From Fibrobacter sp. (GTDB lineage Bacteria > Fibrobacterota > Fibrobacteria > Fibrobacterales > Fibrobacteraceae), in the NCBI GenBank assembly GCA_024399015.1, contig JAKSIC010000017.1, positions 1 through 62,518 on the forward strand: a DNA stretch of 62,518 bases, written 5' to 3'. The notes under the pieces were generated by a model. It was not told the origin of the DNA and made no database searches. It saw nothing but the letters and a program-made list of their open reading frames with translations. Of this stretch, positions 15,814 through 24,745 are shown in pieces. Within the stretch, counting starts at the first letter, position 1, and every line of letters begins with the position of its first letter. Made by a program: the position numbers and the translations under genes.

Positions 15814-17082
15814 ATGAATAAACTTTGGAAATCGGCTTTGGCTTTGGCGCTGCTAGCAAGCAGTGCCAGTGCGTCCTTTATCCGAACACCGATTCCTCCG
15901 TCAACAAAGGACAACTATCTTTTGGATCGCGATGGGGACGGACGCTTGGATGGGATATCCATGAAACTTCTGGGTTCGGTAAATCAGGATTACTTGAACC
16001 AGTTGGTTGATTCACTGACTTTTGAGTGGATTGACTCTTCTGACACCTGGGCTCGAGTTGTCGTTCCGAAGTCTGCATTTAAAATGGATTCCACTTCGGA
16101 CCGCAGGGTCTTTGTGGATTTGTCCGGTATGCAGCTGGGCTTGCAGCAACTGACCGCTTTGTACTCCTCCTCTTATTCCAGAACTCAATTGGGCAACGTT
16201 AAGTGGTTCATGTCCGATGGAACGGTGTACAATGTTGTTGTCAAGGATAAGATGGCTCCGGTCATAAAGGATGCTGTGCTCAGCGACTATCGCGGAACCC
16301 AGTCCGATACCTTGACTTTGCGTTTTTCTGAAGGTTTGAAAAAATCTCAGGACTGTGCTGCATTTATTAGCTTCAAAAGCGCCGGCGAAACTGTTGAACA
16401 TCCTTTGCGCACGCCTCTTGTACAATGGTCCCGTAATGCTACGAGGGCGCAGATCGTATTGGACGATTTCCAGAATTTTGAGAATCGTCTTTTCGCCAAA
16501 GACTCCATTCGTTTGTTGCAAAACTGCGTTGGTGATTCGTTGAAAAATACGGTAACGGATAATTCCAATTTTATTGCTGTTGCAGGATACAACCCGATAG
16601 AAATCATTTCAACCTCGATGGTGTATGATAATCAGGATTTCGACGAAGATTCTCCGTTGTTCCAGATTCGTTTTGAAGACGAAGACGTGGAAGTCCCCAA
16701 CGAGTATGCCTGGGGATTTGCCATGGATGTGATGGACGATGAGTTCCTGAATACAGTGCGCAGTACCTTGGGCTTGGCCAGTAAGGCTGCTCTCGATTAT
16801 TCAAAGTTGAATATCCATTATAAGGTAAGCATCTTTACCAACTCGGGTTTGTTTGTTGCTGATACTTCTACCGATGTGAAGGGTGATGATTCCCGATTCG
16901 AAAATAGTGGCAAGAGATTGTTCCTGATGTGGAATGCCCTGGATGCTCACCATCGTCGTGTTGGTACTGGAGTTTACATCGCCGACATTATTGTACACGT
17001 TATGTATGGCGACAGGGCAATTTACAGAAACGATATTCATCACGGCCCCACAACACGCCTTTTCGGCGTGAAACGTCGTTAA
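15814..17082 (+). CDS. exported protein with C-terminal FlgD-like segment
   Basis: A 422-residue secreted or periplasmic protein. A clear signal peptide ends at SASA (about residue 20). Near the mature N-terminus DRDGDGRLDG looks like a calcium-binding or dockerin-like loop. The middle is beta-rich with recurring DSD/DTLTLRFSE patterns seen in Ig-like domains. The C-terminal part (NALDAHHRRVGTGVYIADI) resembles FlgD-like Ig domains common at the end of surface proteins in Fibrobacter and Bacteroidetes. It ends seven bases before the next gene frame. Function unknown. Confidence 0.7.
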   Translation: MNKLWKSALALALLASSASASFIRTPIPPSTKDNYLLDRDGDGRLDGISMKLLGSVNQDYLNQLVDSLTFEWIDSSDTWARVVVPKSAFKMDSTSDRRVFVDLSGMQLGLQQLTALYSSSYSRTQLGNVKWFMSDGTVYNVVVKDKMAPVIKDAVLSDYRGTQSDTLTLRFSEGLKKSQDCAAFISFKSAGETVEHPLRTPLVQWSRNATRAQIVLDDFQNFENRLFAKDSIRLLQNCVGDSLKNTVTDNSNFIAVAGYNPIEIISTSMVYDNQDFDEDSPLFQIRFEDEDVEVPNEYAWGFAMDVMDDEFLNTVRSTLGLASKAALDYSKLNIHYKVSIFTNSGLFVADTSTDVKGDDSRFENSGKRLFLMWNALDAHHRRVGTGVYIADIIVHVMYGDRAIYRNDIHHGPTTRLFGVKRR

Positions 17083-17097
17083 AACGATTTGTCATCA

Positions 17098-18084
17098 ATG
17101 GAAGTATTTGAACGGGAAATATACAAGCGCTATAAGGCTTTGATTGAAGCTGCTAGTTGTGGGCGAGGACCGAACTTTGTTGAAGTGCCTCGCTTTACGA
17201 AGAGCCCGCGCGCAGTTCGCCTTGATGAAATCATTGATGAATATGATGCTTTCTGCTTTGACGGCTATGGCACTTTGTATAACCGCGGGGACTTTGTCTA
17301 TCCGGGATCTCGTGAGATGTTTGATGCCCTCCGTAAGGCGGGCAAGCAGTTGCGCCTGGTGACCAACGCCGCTTCCGATGTTGTGGATGTGCTGGCAGCA
17401 GACGCTGCAAAACGGGGCTTCAATTTTTCCGCTTCTGAAACTATTTCCTCGGGAAGCTTGCTGGGCGACTTGGCGGCGAATCTGCGCGCGGGTATTTGTT
17501 TCGACAATCTGTCGCAGAAAGTTGCTCCCCGCACTTTGAAAGAAGTTTTCTACATCGGTCGCGAAACGGGAAAGAAGGTCCTGGCGGCTAGCGGGATTGC
17601 CGCCGTGGAAAATCCGGCGGAACCCATTGTGGCTATTTCTTCTGCAAAGGATACTCCGGAAACTTACGCACACGCAGTAGAAATTTTGCGCCGCCCTGGC
17701 GCTGTTTTGCTGGTGTTGAATTCTGACGCGTGGGCTCCTAAAACAGATGGAACCCGCGAACCTGTTTCTGGTGCGTTATGCGAACGCTTGCGTCGTGATT
17801 CCATTTGCGATGCTAATGATGGAAAGGGCTGCGAAACTTATTACTTGGGAAAGCCTTTCCCAGAAATTTGGACTGCGGTCCGCAAGACATTGCCTACATC
17901 ACTGTTTGGCGGCAAGGAGCCCCGAGTGCTGATGATTGGCGATACTTTGGGCACTGATATCTACGGCGGTAAAATTGCTGGCTTTGACAGTGCGCTGATT
18001 GTGGGACGTAATGAACCTGTGATGGAACTTGCAGAAGACGAAACTGAACTTGGTGTTCGCCCTGATTATTATCTGGTTCCATAA
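17098..18084 (+). CDS. HAD-superfamily hydrolase (subclass IIA-like)
   Basis: A 328-residue HAD hydrolase. The nucleophile motif reads FDGYGTLY: the second position aspartate of the usual DxD is tyrosine, as in haloacid-dehalogenase-type DxYGT motifs. TNAAS gives motif II, GKPFPEIW precedes motif III, and GDTLGTDIYGGKIAGFDSALI is the motif IV/IIA C-terminal block, as in NagD/phosphoglycolate phosphatase relatives. So the cap class is IIA but the first motif is unusual. ATG at 17098 is used; a TTG at 17089 is possible. Substrate unknown. Confidence 0.8.
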   Translation: MEVFEREIYKRYKALIEAASCGRGPNFVEVPRFTKSPRAVRLDEIIDEYDAFCFDGYGTLYNRGDFVYPGSREMFDALRKAGKQLRLVTNAASDVVDVLAADAAKRGFNFSASETISSGSLLGDLAANLRAGICFDNLSQKVAPRTLKEVFYIGRETGKKVLAASGIAAVENPAEPIVAISSAKDTPETYAHAVEILRRPGAVLLVLNSDAWAPKTDGTREPVSGALCERLRRDSICDANDGKGCETYYLGKPFPEIWTAVRKTLPTSLFGGKEPRVLMIGDTLGTDIYGGKIAGFDSALIVGRNEPVMELAEDETELGVRPDYYLVP

Positions 18085-18199
18085 AACATATATTCCAAGA
18101 AAAATTTGATATATTGCTTTATATAAAATACAAAGTAGTATTATTTTTCTTTTGTCCTTCTCATTCGCTTTTAGCGGAGAAAAGTTTTGAGGTGTTCAG

Positions 18200-19144
18200 A
18201 TGATTAGAATTTTTTTGTTGCTTGTTTCACTATTTCTTACTTTGTTGGCATGTAACGATTCTTCTGAGAACCGAATAGGACAAGCTGATTCTATTGACAT
18301 TAGGAATGATGATTCTCTTGATGTTATCGATAATTTCCCTGAATGTGAAAAAATAACTCAAAGTGCAATTCCTGCAAAAGAACTCTTTTCTTTGAAAAGT
18401 TCATCAGACACAGTTTGCATCTATAATGATTTTCCATTCAAAGACACTATTTGCTGCTATGGTGAACCAGGTATGTTTTTACAGCGAGATGAAAATGGTC
18501 AATACATGTCTGTAGGCACGGACTATGCCGTTGGTGAGGTTGTTGATACATTGTCTGCTACAGTATCTGCTTCCTCAATTGAAAAATGCAAGGCTAATGT
18601 GGGTGATGAGTATTACAAAGCTGTAAAAATCGGTTCGCAAATTTGGTTCTCTGAGAATGTAAAGGGCGGAATACGTTGCTTATTTGATGATAATGAAAAC
18701 TGCAGTATGTTTGGCTCATTAATGACATATGAAAAGGCAAAAGAATCTTGTTCTGGCGTTTTTCGTTTGCCAACAAATGATGACGTTGAAATATTACTGC
18801 AATCAGTTGGTGTAGAAGTCAAAAGAACGTATACAAAAGATGTGTGTGGGGAAATTCCGAAAAGGACTCTGTATTATAACGCTCCATTGTTTGTTAAGTC
18901 GAATGATTCTACTCAAAGCATGAATGCTTATGGTTTCTCATTCCATACGAGTGGGGGAGTGTTCGAAAAAGGTATTCAAGGTGAAGACTATGCTTTCAAT
19001 ACTGAAAAAACTTGCTTCTTTTTGCAGTCTGATGAAAATACCGAATTTAGAAACGCATTCTGCTATTATGTAGATAAAGAGTACTTCATTTTGGAAAGCG
19101 TTGATAAGAAAGCGGAGCTTTATGCACGCTGTATTATAAATTGA
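18200..19144 (+). CDS. FISUMP-domain lipoprotein
   Basis: A 314-residue lipoprotein with lipobox LLAC (C18). The C-terminal half contains the Fibrobacter succinogenes major paralogous domain: YYKAVKIGSQIWFSENVKGG, then CSMFGSLMTYEKAKESC and FRLPTNDD, the conserved order of the domain. The domain is predicted to be carbohydrate or surface related, but no activity is established. It is more AT-rich than its neighbours. A terminator follows at 19178. Confidence 0.8.
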   Translation: MIRIFLLLVSLFLTLLACNDSSENRIGQADSIDIRNDDSLDVIDNFPECEKITQSAIPAKELFSLKSSSDTVCIYNDFPFKDTICCYGEPGMFLQRDENGQYMSVGTDYAVGEVVDTLSATVSASSIEKCKANVGDEYYKAVKIGSQIWFSENVKGGIRCLFDDNENCSMFGSLMTYEKAKESCSGVFRLPTNDDVEILLQSVGVEVKRTYTKDVCGEIPKRTLYYNAPLFVKSNDSTQSMNAYGFSFHTSGGVFEKGIQGEDYAFNTEKTCFFLQSDENTEFRNAFCYYVDKEYFILESVDKKAELYARCIIN

Positions 19145-19177
19145 TTTTGTCTGTAAATTCAATCCATAAAGTAAAAA

Positions 19178-19199
19178 GACCAGGCTTTGCCTGGTCCTT
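19178..19199 (+). terminator. intrinsic terminator
   Basis: GACCAGGC-TTT-GCCTGGTC followed by a short T-run, after the FISUMP gene. A-rich on the left side, so it could also serve the convergent tRNA gene. Confidence 0.75.
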
Positions 19200-19208
19200 T
19201 TACTTTAG

Positions 19209-19281
19209 AGCGGGAAAAGGGTCTCGAACCCTCGACATCGACCTTGGGAAGGTCGCGCTCTACCAACTGAGCTACTCCCGC
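19209..19281 (-). tRNA. tRNA-Gly (anticodon CCC)
   Basis: A complete 73-nt cloverleaf on the minus strand: acceptor GCGGGAG/TTCCCGC, D-arm GCTC/GAGC, anticodon stem CGACC/GGTCG with loop TTCCCAA, T-arm with GGTTCGAGA. Anticodon CCC decodes GGG glycine. CCA is not encoded. Confidence 0.95.
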
Positions 19282-19328
19282 AAGCGGTTGTTTTACCGTC
19301 TGAACGTAATTTAGAAAAAAAGCGGTCT

Positions 19329-19357
19329 TTGTAAAGGGAACGGCTTTTTTCTATCAT
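19329..19357 (+). promoter_or_regulatory. promoter of the gene at 19364
   Basis: TTGTAA (19329-19334), exactly 17 bases, then TATCAT (19352-19357). The ATG at 19364 comes six bases later, so the predicted transcript begins at the start codon. Confidence 0.55.
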
Positions 19358-19363
19358 TGAATT

Positions 19364-19924
19364 ATGCTTAAGATGAATCGTGTTTTGTTTGGCCTCGTTG
19401 CCATTCTCCTGCTGTCTGTTTCCGCTCATTCCGATGATCGTTCCTTTTGGCAGAAGTTCGTTGATTTCTTTAGCCCCGCTCCGGCAGTAACTTGTGAGGG
19501 CTCTGTGTGCGATGAACTTCGCAACCTAGATTCCAAAATAGGCAAGGTGGAAGGCCGGTATTCTAGGGAACGTCGCCCTGTTCACAAGGAACGCTTGAAA
19601 AAGGAATTGGATAGCTTGCAGGTTGTTCGCGATTCCTTGTGGACGATTGTCGAGGCAAAACAAGGTACCGCCAATACGATAGTTCCGGTCGATACTGCAA
19701 AAACTGGGGACAAGGCTAGTTCAAAATCTGCTGAAATTGCTTCGGTAGAAACTGCTCCTGTAAAATCTGAAGTTTGCGCACACGACACAGTCTTTGTACA
19801 TGACACTGTTGTGGTTCATGATACCCTTTATGTGATGCTTGCAAACAAGCCGGAACCTGTTGCTCCCGTAGCTCCTGAATCCTCAGCCGCGTCTTCAGCA
19901 GAGTCCGCAGCTTCTGCCAAATAG
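19364..19924 (+). CDS. exported hypothetical protein
   Basis: A 186-residue protein with a signal peptide (cleavage probably after SAHS, near residue 23). A charged, probably coiled-coil region with LDSKIGKVEGRYSRER and KKELDSLQVVRDSLW (about 50-95) is followed by a low-complexity tail with HDTVFVHDTVVVHDTLYV and an Ala/Ser/Pro-rich end. The repeated HDTV units suggest a metal-binding or spacer element. Four bases separate its stop from sfsA, so they are likely co-transcribed. I do not recognise a family. Confidence 0.65.
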   Translation: MLKMNRVLFGLVAILLLSVSAHSDDRSFWQKFVDFFSPAPAVTCEGSVCDELRNLDSKIGKVEGRYSRERRPVHKERLKKELDSLQVVRDSLWTIVEAKQGTANTIVPVDTAKTGDKASSKSAEIASVETAPVKSEVCAHDTVFVHDTVVVHDTLYVMLANKPEPVAPVAPESSAASSAESAASAK

Positions 19925-19927
19925 ATT

Positions 19928-20680
19928 ATGCAGTACGCAAACGTTGTTCCTGGCAAATTCATCAGCCGCCCCAACCGCTTTATCGCCCATGTGGAAATCG
20001 ATGGAGTGGATACTGTTGTTCATGTGAAAAATACGGGGCGCTGCAAGGAACTGCTGGTCCCTGGCTGTAGAGTTTATCTGGAAAAGTCTTCCAATGAAGC
20101 TCGCAAGACTCCTTACGATTTAATCGCCGTAGAGAAAGTGGTGCTGGCGCAGACCATACTCATCAATATGGATAGCCAGGCTCCCAACAAGGTGGCTGGC
20201 GAATGGATCCGCGCCCACCAGGAACGCTTTCCGGAAATTACATTTCTAAAGCCCGAATACACCTTCGGTAATTCACGTTTTGATTTCTACGTGGAGTACA
20301 AGGGCGCGGGGCGTACCAAGGCGGAGAAGGCTAAACTTCACAAGATGTTTATCGAGGTGAAGGGCTGTACGCTGGAATTCGATGGCCATGCAAAGTTTCC
20401 GGATGCGCCTACGGAACGTGGCGTGAAGCACCTGACGGAACTTGCAGAAATCTTGCGGGAAGGCGTTGCTGCAGAAGATGGCACGCCCTACGAATGTGGC
20501 ATCCTGTTCTTGATTCAGATGAAAGGCTGCCACAAGTTCTCTCCTAACGTGGCGACTCATCCGGAGTTTGGCGCCGCTCTCCGTGCTGCTCACGCCGCTG
20601 GAGTCGAAGTCTTCGTTTACGACTGCAATGTAACTCCCGATACCCTCACCGCCGACGCTCCTGTTGCCTTAGAGCTTTAG
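19928..20680 (+). CDS. sfsA: SfsA-family protein (DNA/RNA nuclease-like)
   Basis: A 250-residue SfsA protein, known as sugar fermentation stimulation protein and classified as a nuclease-like nucleic-acid-binding protein. The N-terminal GKFISRPNRFIAHVEIDG, GRCKELLVPGCRVYLEKS and the PD-(D/E)XK-like centre with FDFYVE...FIEVKGCTLE, then FPDAPTERGVKHL, are diagnostic. Its stop overlaps the nudC stop by four bases in convergent arrangement. Confidence 0.92.
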   Translation: MQYANVVPGKFISRPNRFIAHVEIDGVDTVVHVKNTGRCKELLVPGCRVYLEKSSNEARKTPYDLIAVEKVVLAQTILINMDSQAPNKVAGEWIRAHQERFPEITFLKPEYTFGNSRFDFYVEYKGAGRTKAEKAKLHKMFIEVKGCTLEFDGHAKFPDAPTERGVKHLTELAEILREGVAAEDGTPYECGILFLIQMKGCHKFSPNVATHPEFGAALRAAHAAGVEVFVYDCNVTPDTLTADAPVALEL

Positions 20681-21549
20681 TCCTGTTGCAGGTTAAAACC
20701 GCGGCGAAAATTCTCGATTAGGCAGCAACTGATACTTACGTCAGTCTCATAAGGCGGAATATCTTTGCGTTCCACCCACAGCGCCTCGGAAAGTTCTTCT
20801 TCCTGCATGTGGATTGTATCGTCGCCGTCTAGTTCAGCGGTAAAGCCTGCGATAAGAGAATCGCTAAAGGGCCAAGGCTGGCTTCCGAAATATTTCACGT
20901 TCTTGATCTTTACGCCGGCTTCTTCGAGAACTTCGCGATGTGCAGCCTGCTCCAGAGATTCACCGATTTCCACAAAGCCGGAAATCAAAAAACGGCGAGG
21001 ATTCGGATTGTCCTTGTTGTGGGCCATCAAAAGCTTGTCGCCATTGCGTACAGCAACAATGACCACGGGAGAAATTCTCGGATACATCACGTTGTTGCAC
21101 TTGGGACAAATGATGCTGCGTTCTTTATCGCCGCGAATGGTTACGTTTCCGCATCGGCCGCAGAACTTGTGCAGAGATTCCCAATGTGCCAGGTGTGCCG
21201 CTGTTGCGCCGCCCAAACGTTGGGTAATGTCTTCCATGTTGCGGAAAGTTCTGTTGCCCATGTATTCAAAGCCGGCCGCATTTCCTATGTGTTCGTCAAT
21301 GCTATCGTCCAGGAAATATGCTGTGCCGTCGATATTGAAAAGATAATGGCCTTCGAATTCAGTCAGACTTTTCTTGCCGTTTTCTCCGCTGTCAGTGAAA
21401 AAATCCCGGACTCTTGGAACTTCGTAGTTGTCGCCAACTTTTTTCAGCAGAGTCTTGCTGCCGTTATAGCGGATAAAAAAATCACCCAGCTTGGGATCTT
21501 GAATACCAAACTGGTTGTTCATTTGATGGGGTTTAATTTCGTGAATCAT
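20677..21549 (-). CDS. nudC: NAD(+) diphosphatase / NADH pyrophosphatase
   Basis: A 290-residue Nudix hydrolase acting on NAD(H) and NAD-capped RNA. The zinc ribbon CGRC...CPKC, the Nudix box GFVEIGESLEQAAHREVLEE and the downstream SQPWPFSDS motif that defines the NudC subgroup are all present. The ATG at 21549 overlaps the stop of the diguanylate cyclase gene by four bases (ATGA), implying translational coupling; an internal ATG at 21522 is an alternative start. Confidence 0.93.
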   Translation of the reverse strand: MIHEIKPHQMNNQFGIQDPKLGDFFIRYNGSKTLLKKVGDNYEVPRVRDFFTDSGENGKKSLTEFEGHYLFNIDGTAYFLDDSIDEHIGNAAGFEYMGNRTFRNMEDITQRLGGATAAHLAHWESLHKFCGRCGNVTIRGDKERSIICPKCNNVMYPRISPVVIVAVRNGDKLLMAHNKDNPNPRRFLISGFVEIGESLEQAAHREVLEEAGVKIKNVKYFGSQPWPFSDSLIAGFTAELDGDDTIHMQEEELSEALWVERKDIPPYETDVSISCCLIENFRRGFNLQQD

Positions 21550-22631
21550 TCGATGCCGCTTACGATTTGGTTTTTGCCTCGGGCCTTGGCCAAATATAGT
21601 AATACGTCTACACGTTCAAGCATTTTACCGTGAGTGTCAAAGTTGGGGTCGGCGCAGTCTACAAGGCCCCCGCTAATGGTGACTCTCAAATCGGGATGCT
21701 CATCGAAAACGATTTCGGAAATGGAAGTCCTAATATAGTTAGCCATGGCGATTGCAGATTCCATGCTTTCAGCCTTGATCACCTGAATGAACTCTTCGCC
21801 ACCATATCTGACGGTAAGTTCATTTCTGTCTTGCCTACGGAGACTTTTAGCTGTTTCGGCGATTTTCTCAAGAACGGTGTCGCCAAAGACGTGGCTCAAG
21901 TTGTCGTTGATTTTCTTGAAGTTGTCGATGTCGAACATGAGCAGATAATAACCCTTTCGGGCAGGCCAAATATCGTTGTTCAGGAAGTCAATGAAACGCC
22001 TACGATTTACCAATTTGGTCAGTGGATCGTGGCTGGACATATAGTTGAGTTCCTGGATGAGCTTGTCCTTTGCCTTATGCTCGCGGTTGTAGGCGAAAAG
22101 CAAATAGGAGATGATGGTCATGATGGTAAAGCTCATGAACAAGTAAGAAACAAGCCTGTCGTAAAAAGATGAAGTGGCTGTCATGGATGCCACAAGTTCC
22201 GGGTGGCTGTTGGCGTAGCTGAAGCAAACCGCGTACGTGACAATTCCATGGAAAAACAGGATGGCCCTAAGCTTAAATCGTTTTGTAAGAGAGACCACGA
22301 GCATGGCGGTTAGGCAGTAGAAGGGCATGCCGCTTTCAAATCCACCGCAGAGAAAGAACATGGGTGGAACCAATATGGTGTTGACGCTGATGACCATGGC
22401 GAAGTAGCATGCCTCCAGCTTGCCGGTCTTTTTTGCGATTATGCCAAGAGCTACTAAAAAGAATGTGATAAAGATGCTGGCAATCTCAACAACATTGCCA
22501 AGGTTTTCAAAAACAGTGAATATCGCCGATGCGATGGCTGCGAGAATGGTGAAGTAAAGAACTCCCCAAAAAAGTGCTGCATCGAACGTCGGTCCGTGAT
22601 CCGCAATTTTTTTTAGTTTCTGAGCAATCAT
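21546..22631 (-). CDS. membrane diguanylate cyclase (GGDEF domain)
   Basis: A 361-residue protein with about six membrane helices in the first 200 residues and a C-terminal GGDEF domain, SSHDPLTKLVNRRRF to the end, which makes cyclic di-GMP. The active-site loop reads GGEEF. The inhibitory RxxD site, nine residues before the loop, is DRNE here, so product inhibition is probably lost. The start chosen is ATG 22631, seven bases after a TATCTT box; an upstream frame to 22718 overlaps the speA terminator. Coupled to nudC by a 4-base overlap. Confidence 0.85.
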   Translation of the reverse strand: MIAQKLKKIADHGPTFDAALFWGVLYFTILAAIASAIFTVFENLGNVVEIASIFITFFLVALGIIAKKTGKLEACYFAMVISVNTILVPPMFFLCGGFESGMPFYCLTAMLVVSLTKRFKLRAILFFHGIVTYAVCFSYANSHPELVASMTATSSFYDRLVSYLFMSFTIMTIISYLLFAYNREHKAKDKLIQELNYMSSHDPLTKLVNRRRFIDFLNNDIWPARKGYYLLMFDIDNFKKINDNLSHVFGDTVLEKIAETAKSLRRQDRNELTVRYGGEEFIQVIKAESMESAIAMANYIRTSISEIVFDEHPDLRVTISGGLVDCADPNFDTHGKMLERVDVLLYLAKARGKNQIVSGIE

Positions 22632-22680
22632 CGAAAAAAAGATACATCTAGTTTGACGATTATGGGGAAAAACGAGAAAT

Positions 22681-22716
22681 AAAAAAAGAGACGCGGCCAA
22701 TTGTGTTAGCCGCGTC
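22681..22716 (-). terminator. speA: terminator of speA
   Basis: GACGCGGC/GCCGCGTC stem (22690-22697/22709-22716) followed on the minus strand by a seven-T run. A strong intrinsic terminator. Confidence 0.85.
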
Positions 22717-22739
22717 ACGTTTTGATTATCCAGAAAGGA

Positions 22740-24638
22740 CTATTCCAGGTAAGTGTAGCCGTAAAGACCGGAGCGATAGATGTTCAGGAATTCCTTGCCT
22801 TCCTTCACTGTAATCTTTCCGTCCTTCACGGAACGGGTCACCCAGTTTTCCATGTTGCGGACAAGAGCCTTGTCGCTGAAGTTCACGTAGTCGAGAACGT
22901 CTTCCACGGATTCGCCGTCAATCACCTTGTCGATTTCGTAGCCGCCCTTGTCGTTGCAAACCACATGGACTGCGTTGGTGTCGCCGAAGAGGTTGTGAAG
23001 GTCGCCGAGGATTTCCTGGTAGGCTCCTACGAGGTAGACGGCGATGTAGTACGGTTCATCCTTCTTCAACTTATGAAGCGGAAGGGTGTGGCTTACGTCG
23101 CCACCGCGGATGAACAATGCAATCTTACCGTCGGAGTCGCAAGTGACGTCCTGGATGGTAGTTTCTACAGTGGGTTCTTCGTCCAAGCGCTGGATGGGCA
23201 TTACCGGGAAAATCTGGTCGATAGCCCAGCTGTCCGGCAGGCTCTGGAACAAACTGAAGTTGCCGAAGTACTTCTGTGCAAGAAGACGGGGCAGTTCTTC
23301 CAGTTCATAAGGCGGATGACGGAGGGTGCTTGCGATCTGGTTCACTTCGCGGGCGATGCTCCAGAACAGGCGTTCGCTCATGGCGCGGGTGGGCAGGTCA
23401 TAGTCGCCCACCTTGAATCCGCTAAGAACGTCGTCGTTCAGCTGCATGGCGTCGTGCCAGCTTTCCAGCAAGTTTTTCGGGGAAAGTCCCTTGTAGATGC
23501 TGTAGAGATCCTTCAGTGCTGCAGGAGCGTCGTCGCCGATTTCGTGTTCTTCTTCATCGAAGAATGCCTGGCCTGCAGTTTCAAGAATGTTGAACACCAG
23601 GACGGAGTGGTGTGCAGAAAGGGCGCGGCCGGATTCTGCGATGATGTTCGGGTGCGGAACCTTGGCTTCTTCGCAAGCTTCGTAGATGCCGTATACCACG
23701 TCGTTTGCGTATTCCTGGATGGAGTAGTTCACGGAACTTGCGTTGGTGCTGCGAGTGCCGTCGTAGTCCACTCCGAGACCGCCGCCTACGTCCACGAATT
23801 CCAGGGCCATGCCCATCTTACGAATCTGGATGTAGAACTGGGAAATTTCGCGAAGGCCGTTCTTGATGTTACGAATGTGGGTGATCTGGCTGCCCAGATG
23901 GAAGTGGATCAGCTTGAGGCAGTCTTCCATCTTTTCTTCCTTGATGTAGTCAAGGGCTTCCAGAAGTTCGGAGCTGTTGAGACCGAACTTGCTGTGGTAA
24001 CCACCGGATTCTTCCCACTTGCCGCTACCGGAGCTTGCAAGCTTAATGCGGATACCGATGTTGGGGCGAACGCCAATGCGGTTAGCAAGTTCCACGACCA
24101 AGTGGAGCTCGTTCATCTTTTCGACGACCACGAAAATCTTCTTGCCCATCTTCTGGGAGAGAAGTGCGAGTTCGATAAAGTCTTCGTCCTTATAGCCGTT
24201 ACAGATAATCAGTGCGTCCGGATTATCCATGTTGGCAAGCACTGCATGAAGTTCCGGCTTGGAACCTGCTTCCAGACCGATGTTGAACTTCTTTCCGTGA
24301 CCCACCACTTCTTCGAGGACGGCGCGCTGCTGGTTCACCTTGATGGGGAAGATGCTGTAGTAGCTTCCCTTGAAACCATATTCTTCGCGAGCCTTGTTGA
24401 AGCATTCGTTAATCTTTTCGATGCGGCTGTCCAGAATATCCGGGAAGCGCAGAAGCATCGGGGTGGAAACGTCGCGGAGGGACATTTCCTGCACAAGATC
24501 GTAAAGGTCGATTTCGCAACCGCCATCCTTCAGCGGAGAAACGGTGGCGTGGCCTTTTTCGTTGATGTCAAAATAGTTGACGCCCCAACCCTTAACGTTG
24601 TAAAGGTCGCGGGAGTCGTCGATACGCCATTTCTTCAT
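22740..24638 (-). CDS. speA: biosynthetic arginine decarboxylase
   Basis: A 632-residue fold-III PLP enzyme converting arginine to agmatine, the first step of polyamine synthesis by this route. The PLP lysine is K100 in YSIFPIKVNQQ. VDVGGGLGVDYDG, HFHLGSQITHIRN and NIIAESGRALSAHHSVL are hallmark strings of SpeA. Full family length. It lies downstream of the carboxynorspermidine dehydrogenase-like gene, separated by 107 bases that hold a repeat-built inverted repeat, and ends at a strong terminator. Confidence 0.95.
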   Translation of the reverse strand: MKKWRIDDSRDLYNVKGWGVNYFDINEKGHATVSPLKDGGCEIDLYDLVQEMSLRDVSTPMLLRFPDILDSRIEKINECFNKAREEYGFKGSYYSIFPIKVNQQRAVLEEVVGHGKKFNIGLEAGSKPELHAVLANMDNPDALIICNGYKDEDFIELALLSQKMGKKIFVVVEKMNELHLVVELANRIGVRPNIGIRIKLASSGSGKWEESGGYHSKFGLNSSELLEALDYIKEEKMEDCLKLIHFHLGSQITHIRNIKNGLREISQFYIQIRKMGMALEFVDVGGGLGVDYDGTRSTNASSVNYSIQEYANDVVYGIYEACEEAKVPHPNIIAESGRALSAHHSVLVFNILETAGQAFFDEEEHEIGDDAPAALKDLYSIYKGLSPKNLLESWHDAMQLNDDVLSGFKVGDYDLPTRAMSERLFWSIAREVNQIASTLRHPPYELEELPRLLAQKYFGNFSLFQSLPDSWAIDQIFPVMPIQRLDEEPTVETTIQDVTCDSDGKIALFIRGGDVSHTLPLHKLKKDEPYYIAVYLVGAYQEILGDLHNLFGDTNAVHVVCNDKGGYEIDKVIDGESVEDVLDYVNFSDKALVRNMENWVTRSVKDGKITVKEGKEFLNIYRSGLYGYTYLE

Positions 24639-24654
24639 GAGAGATCCTTCGGAT

Positions 24655-24744
24655 CAGTGGTCAGTAAACAGTGGTTAGTAAACAGGATTGCAGGAAAAAT
24701 GTATTCTACAGTCCTAAACACTAACCACTAACCACTAATCACTT
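24655..24744. repeat. imperfect inverted repeat of TAGTGGT-like heptads
   Basis: The left arm (24655-24686) consists of degenerate CAGTGGT/TAGTAAACAG units; the right arm (24713-24744) is an approximate reverse complement (about two thirds of 32 positions match). The spacer is 26 bases. It lies between the carboxynorspermidine dehydrogenase-like gene and speA. Confidence 0.55.
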
Positions 24745-24745
24745 C

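Noticed and set aside
24639-24660. GGATCC-type hairpin as terminator between the two polyamine genes
   Set aside because: GATCC-TTC-GGATC is short, sits directly against the speA start and has no T-run, so it is unlikely to stop transcription.
22722-24731. A 669-residue open frame on the plus strand opposite speA
   Set aside because: It is the mirror frame of a gene with all SpeA motifs; its protein is low-complexity Val/His/Phe-rich and has no start signal.
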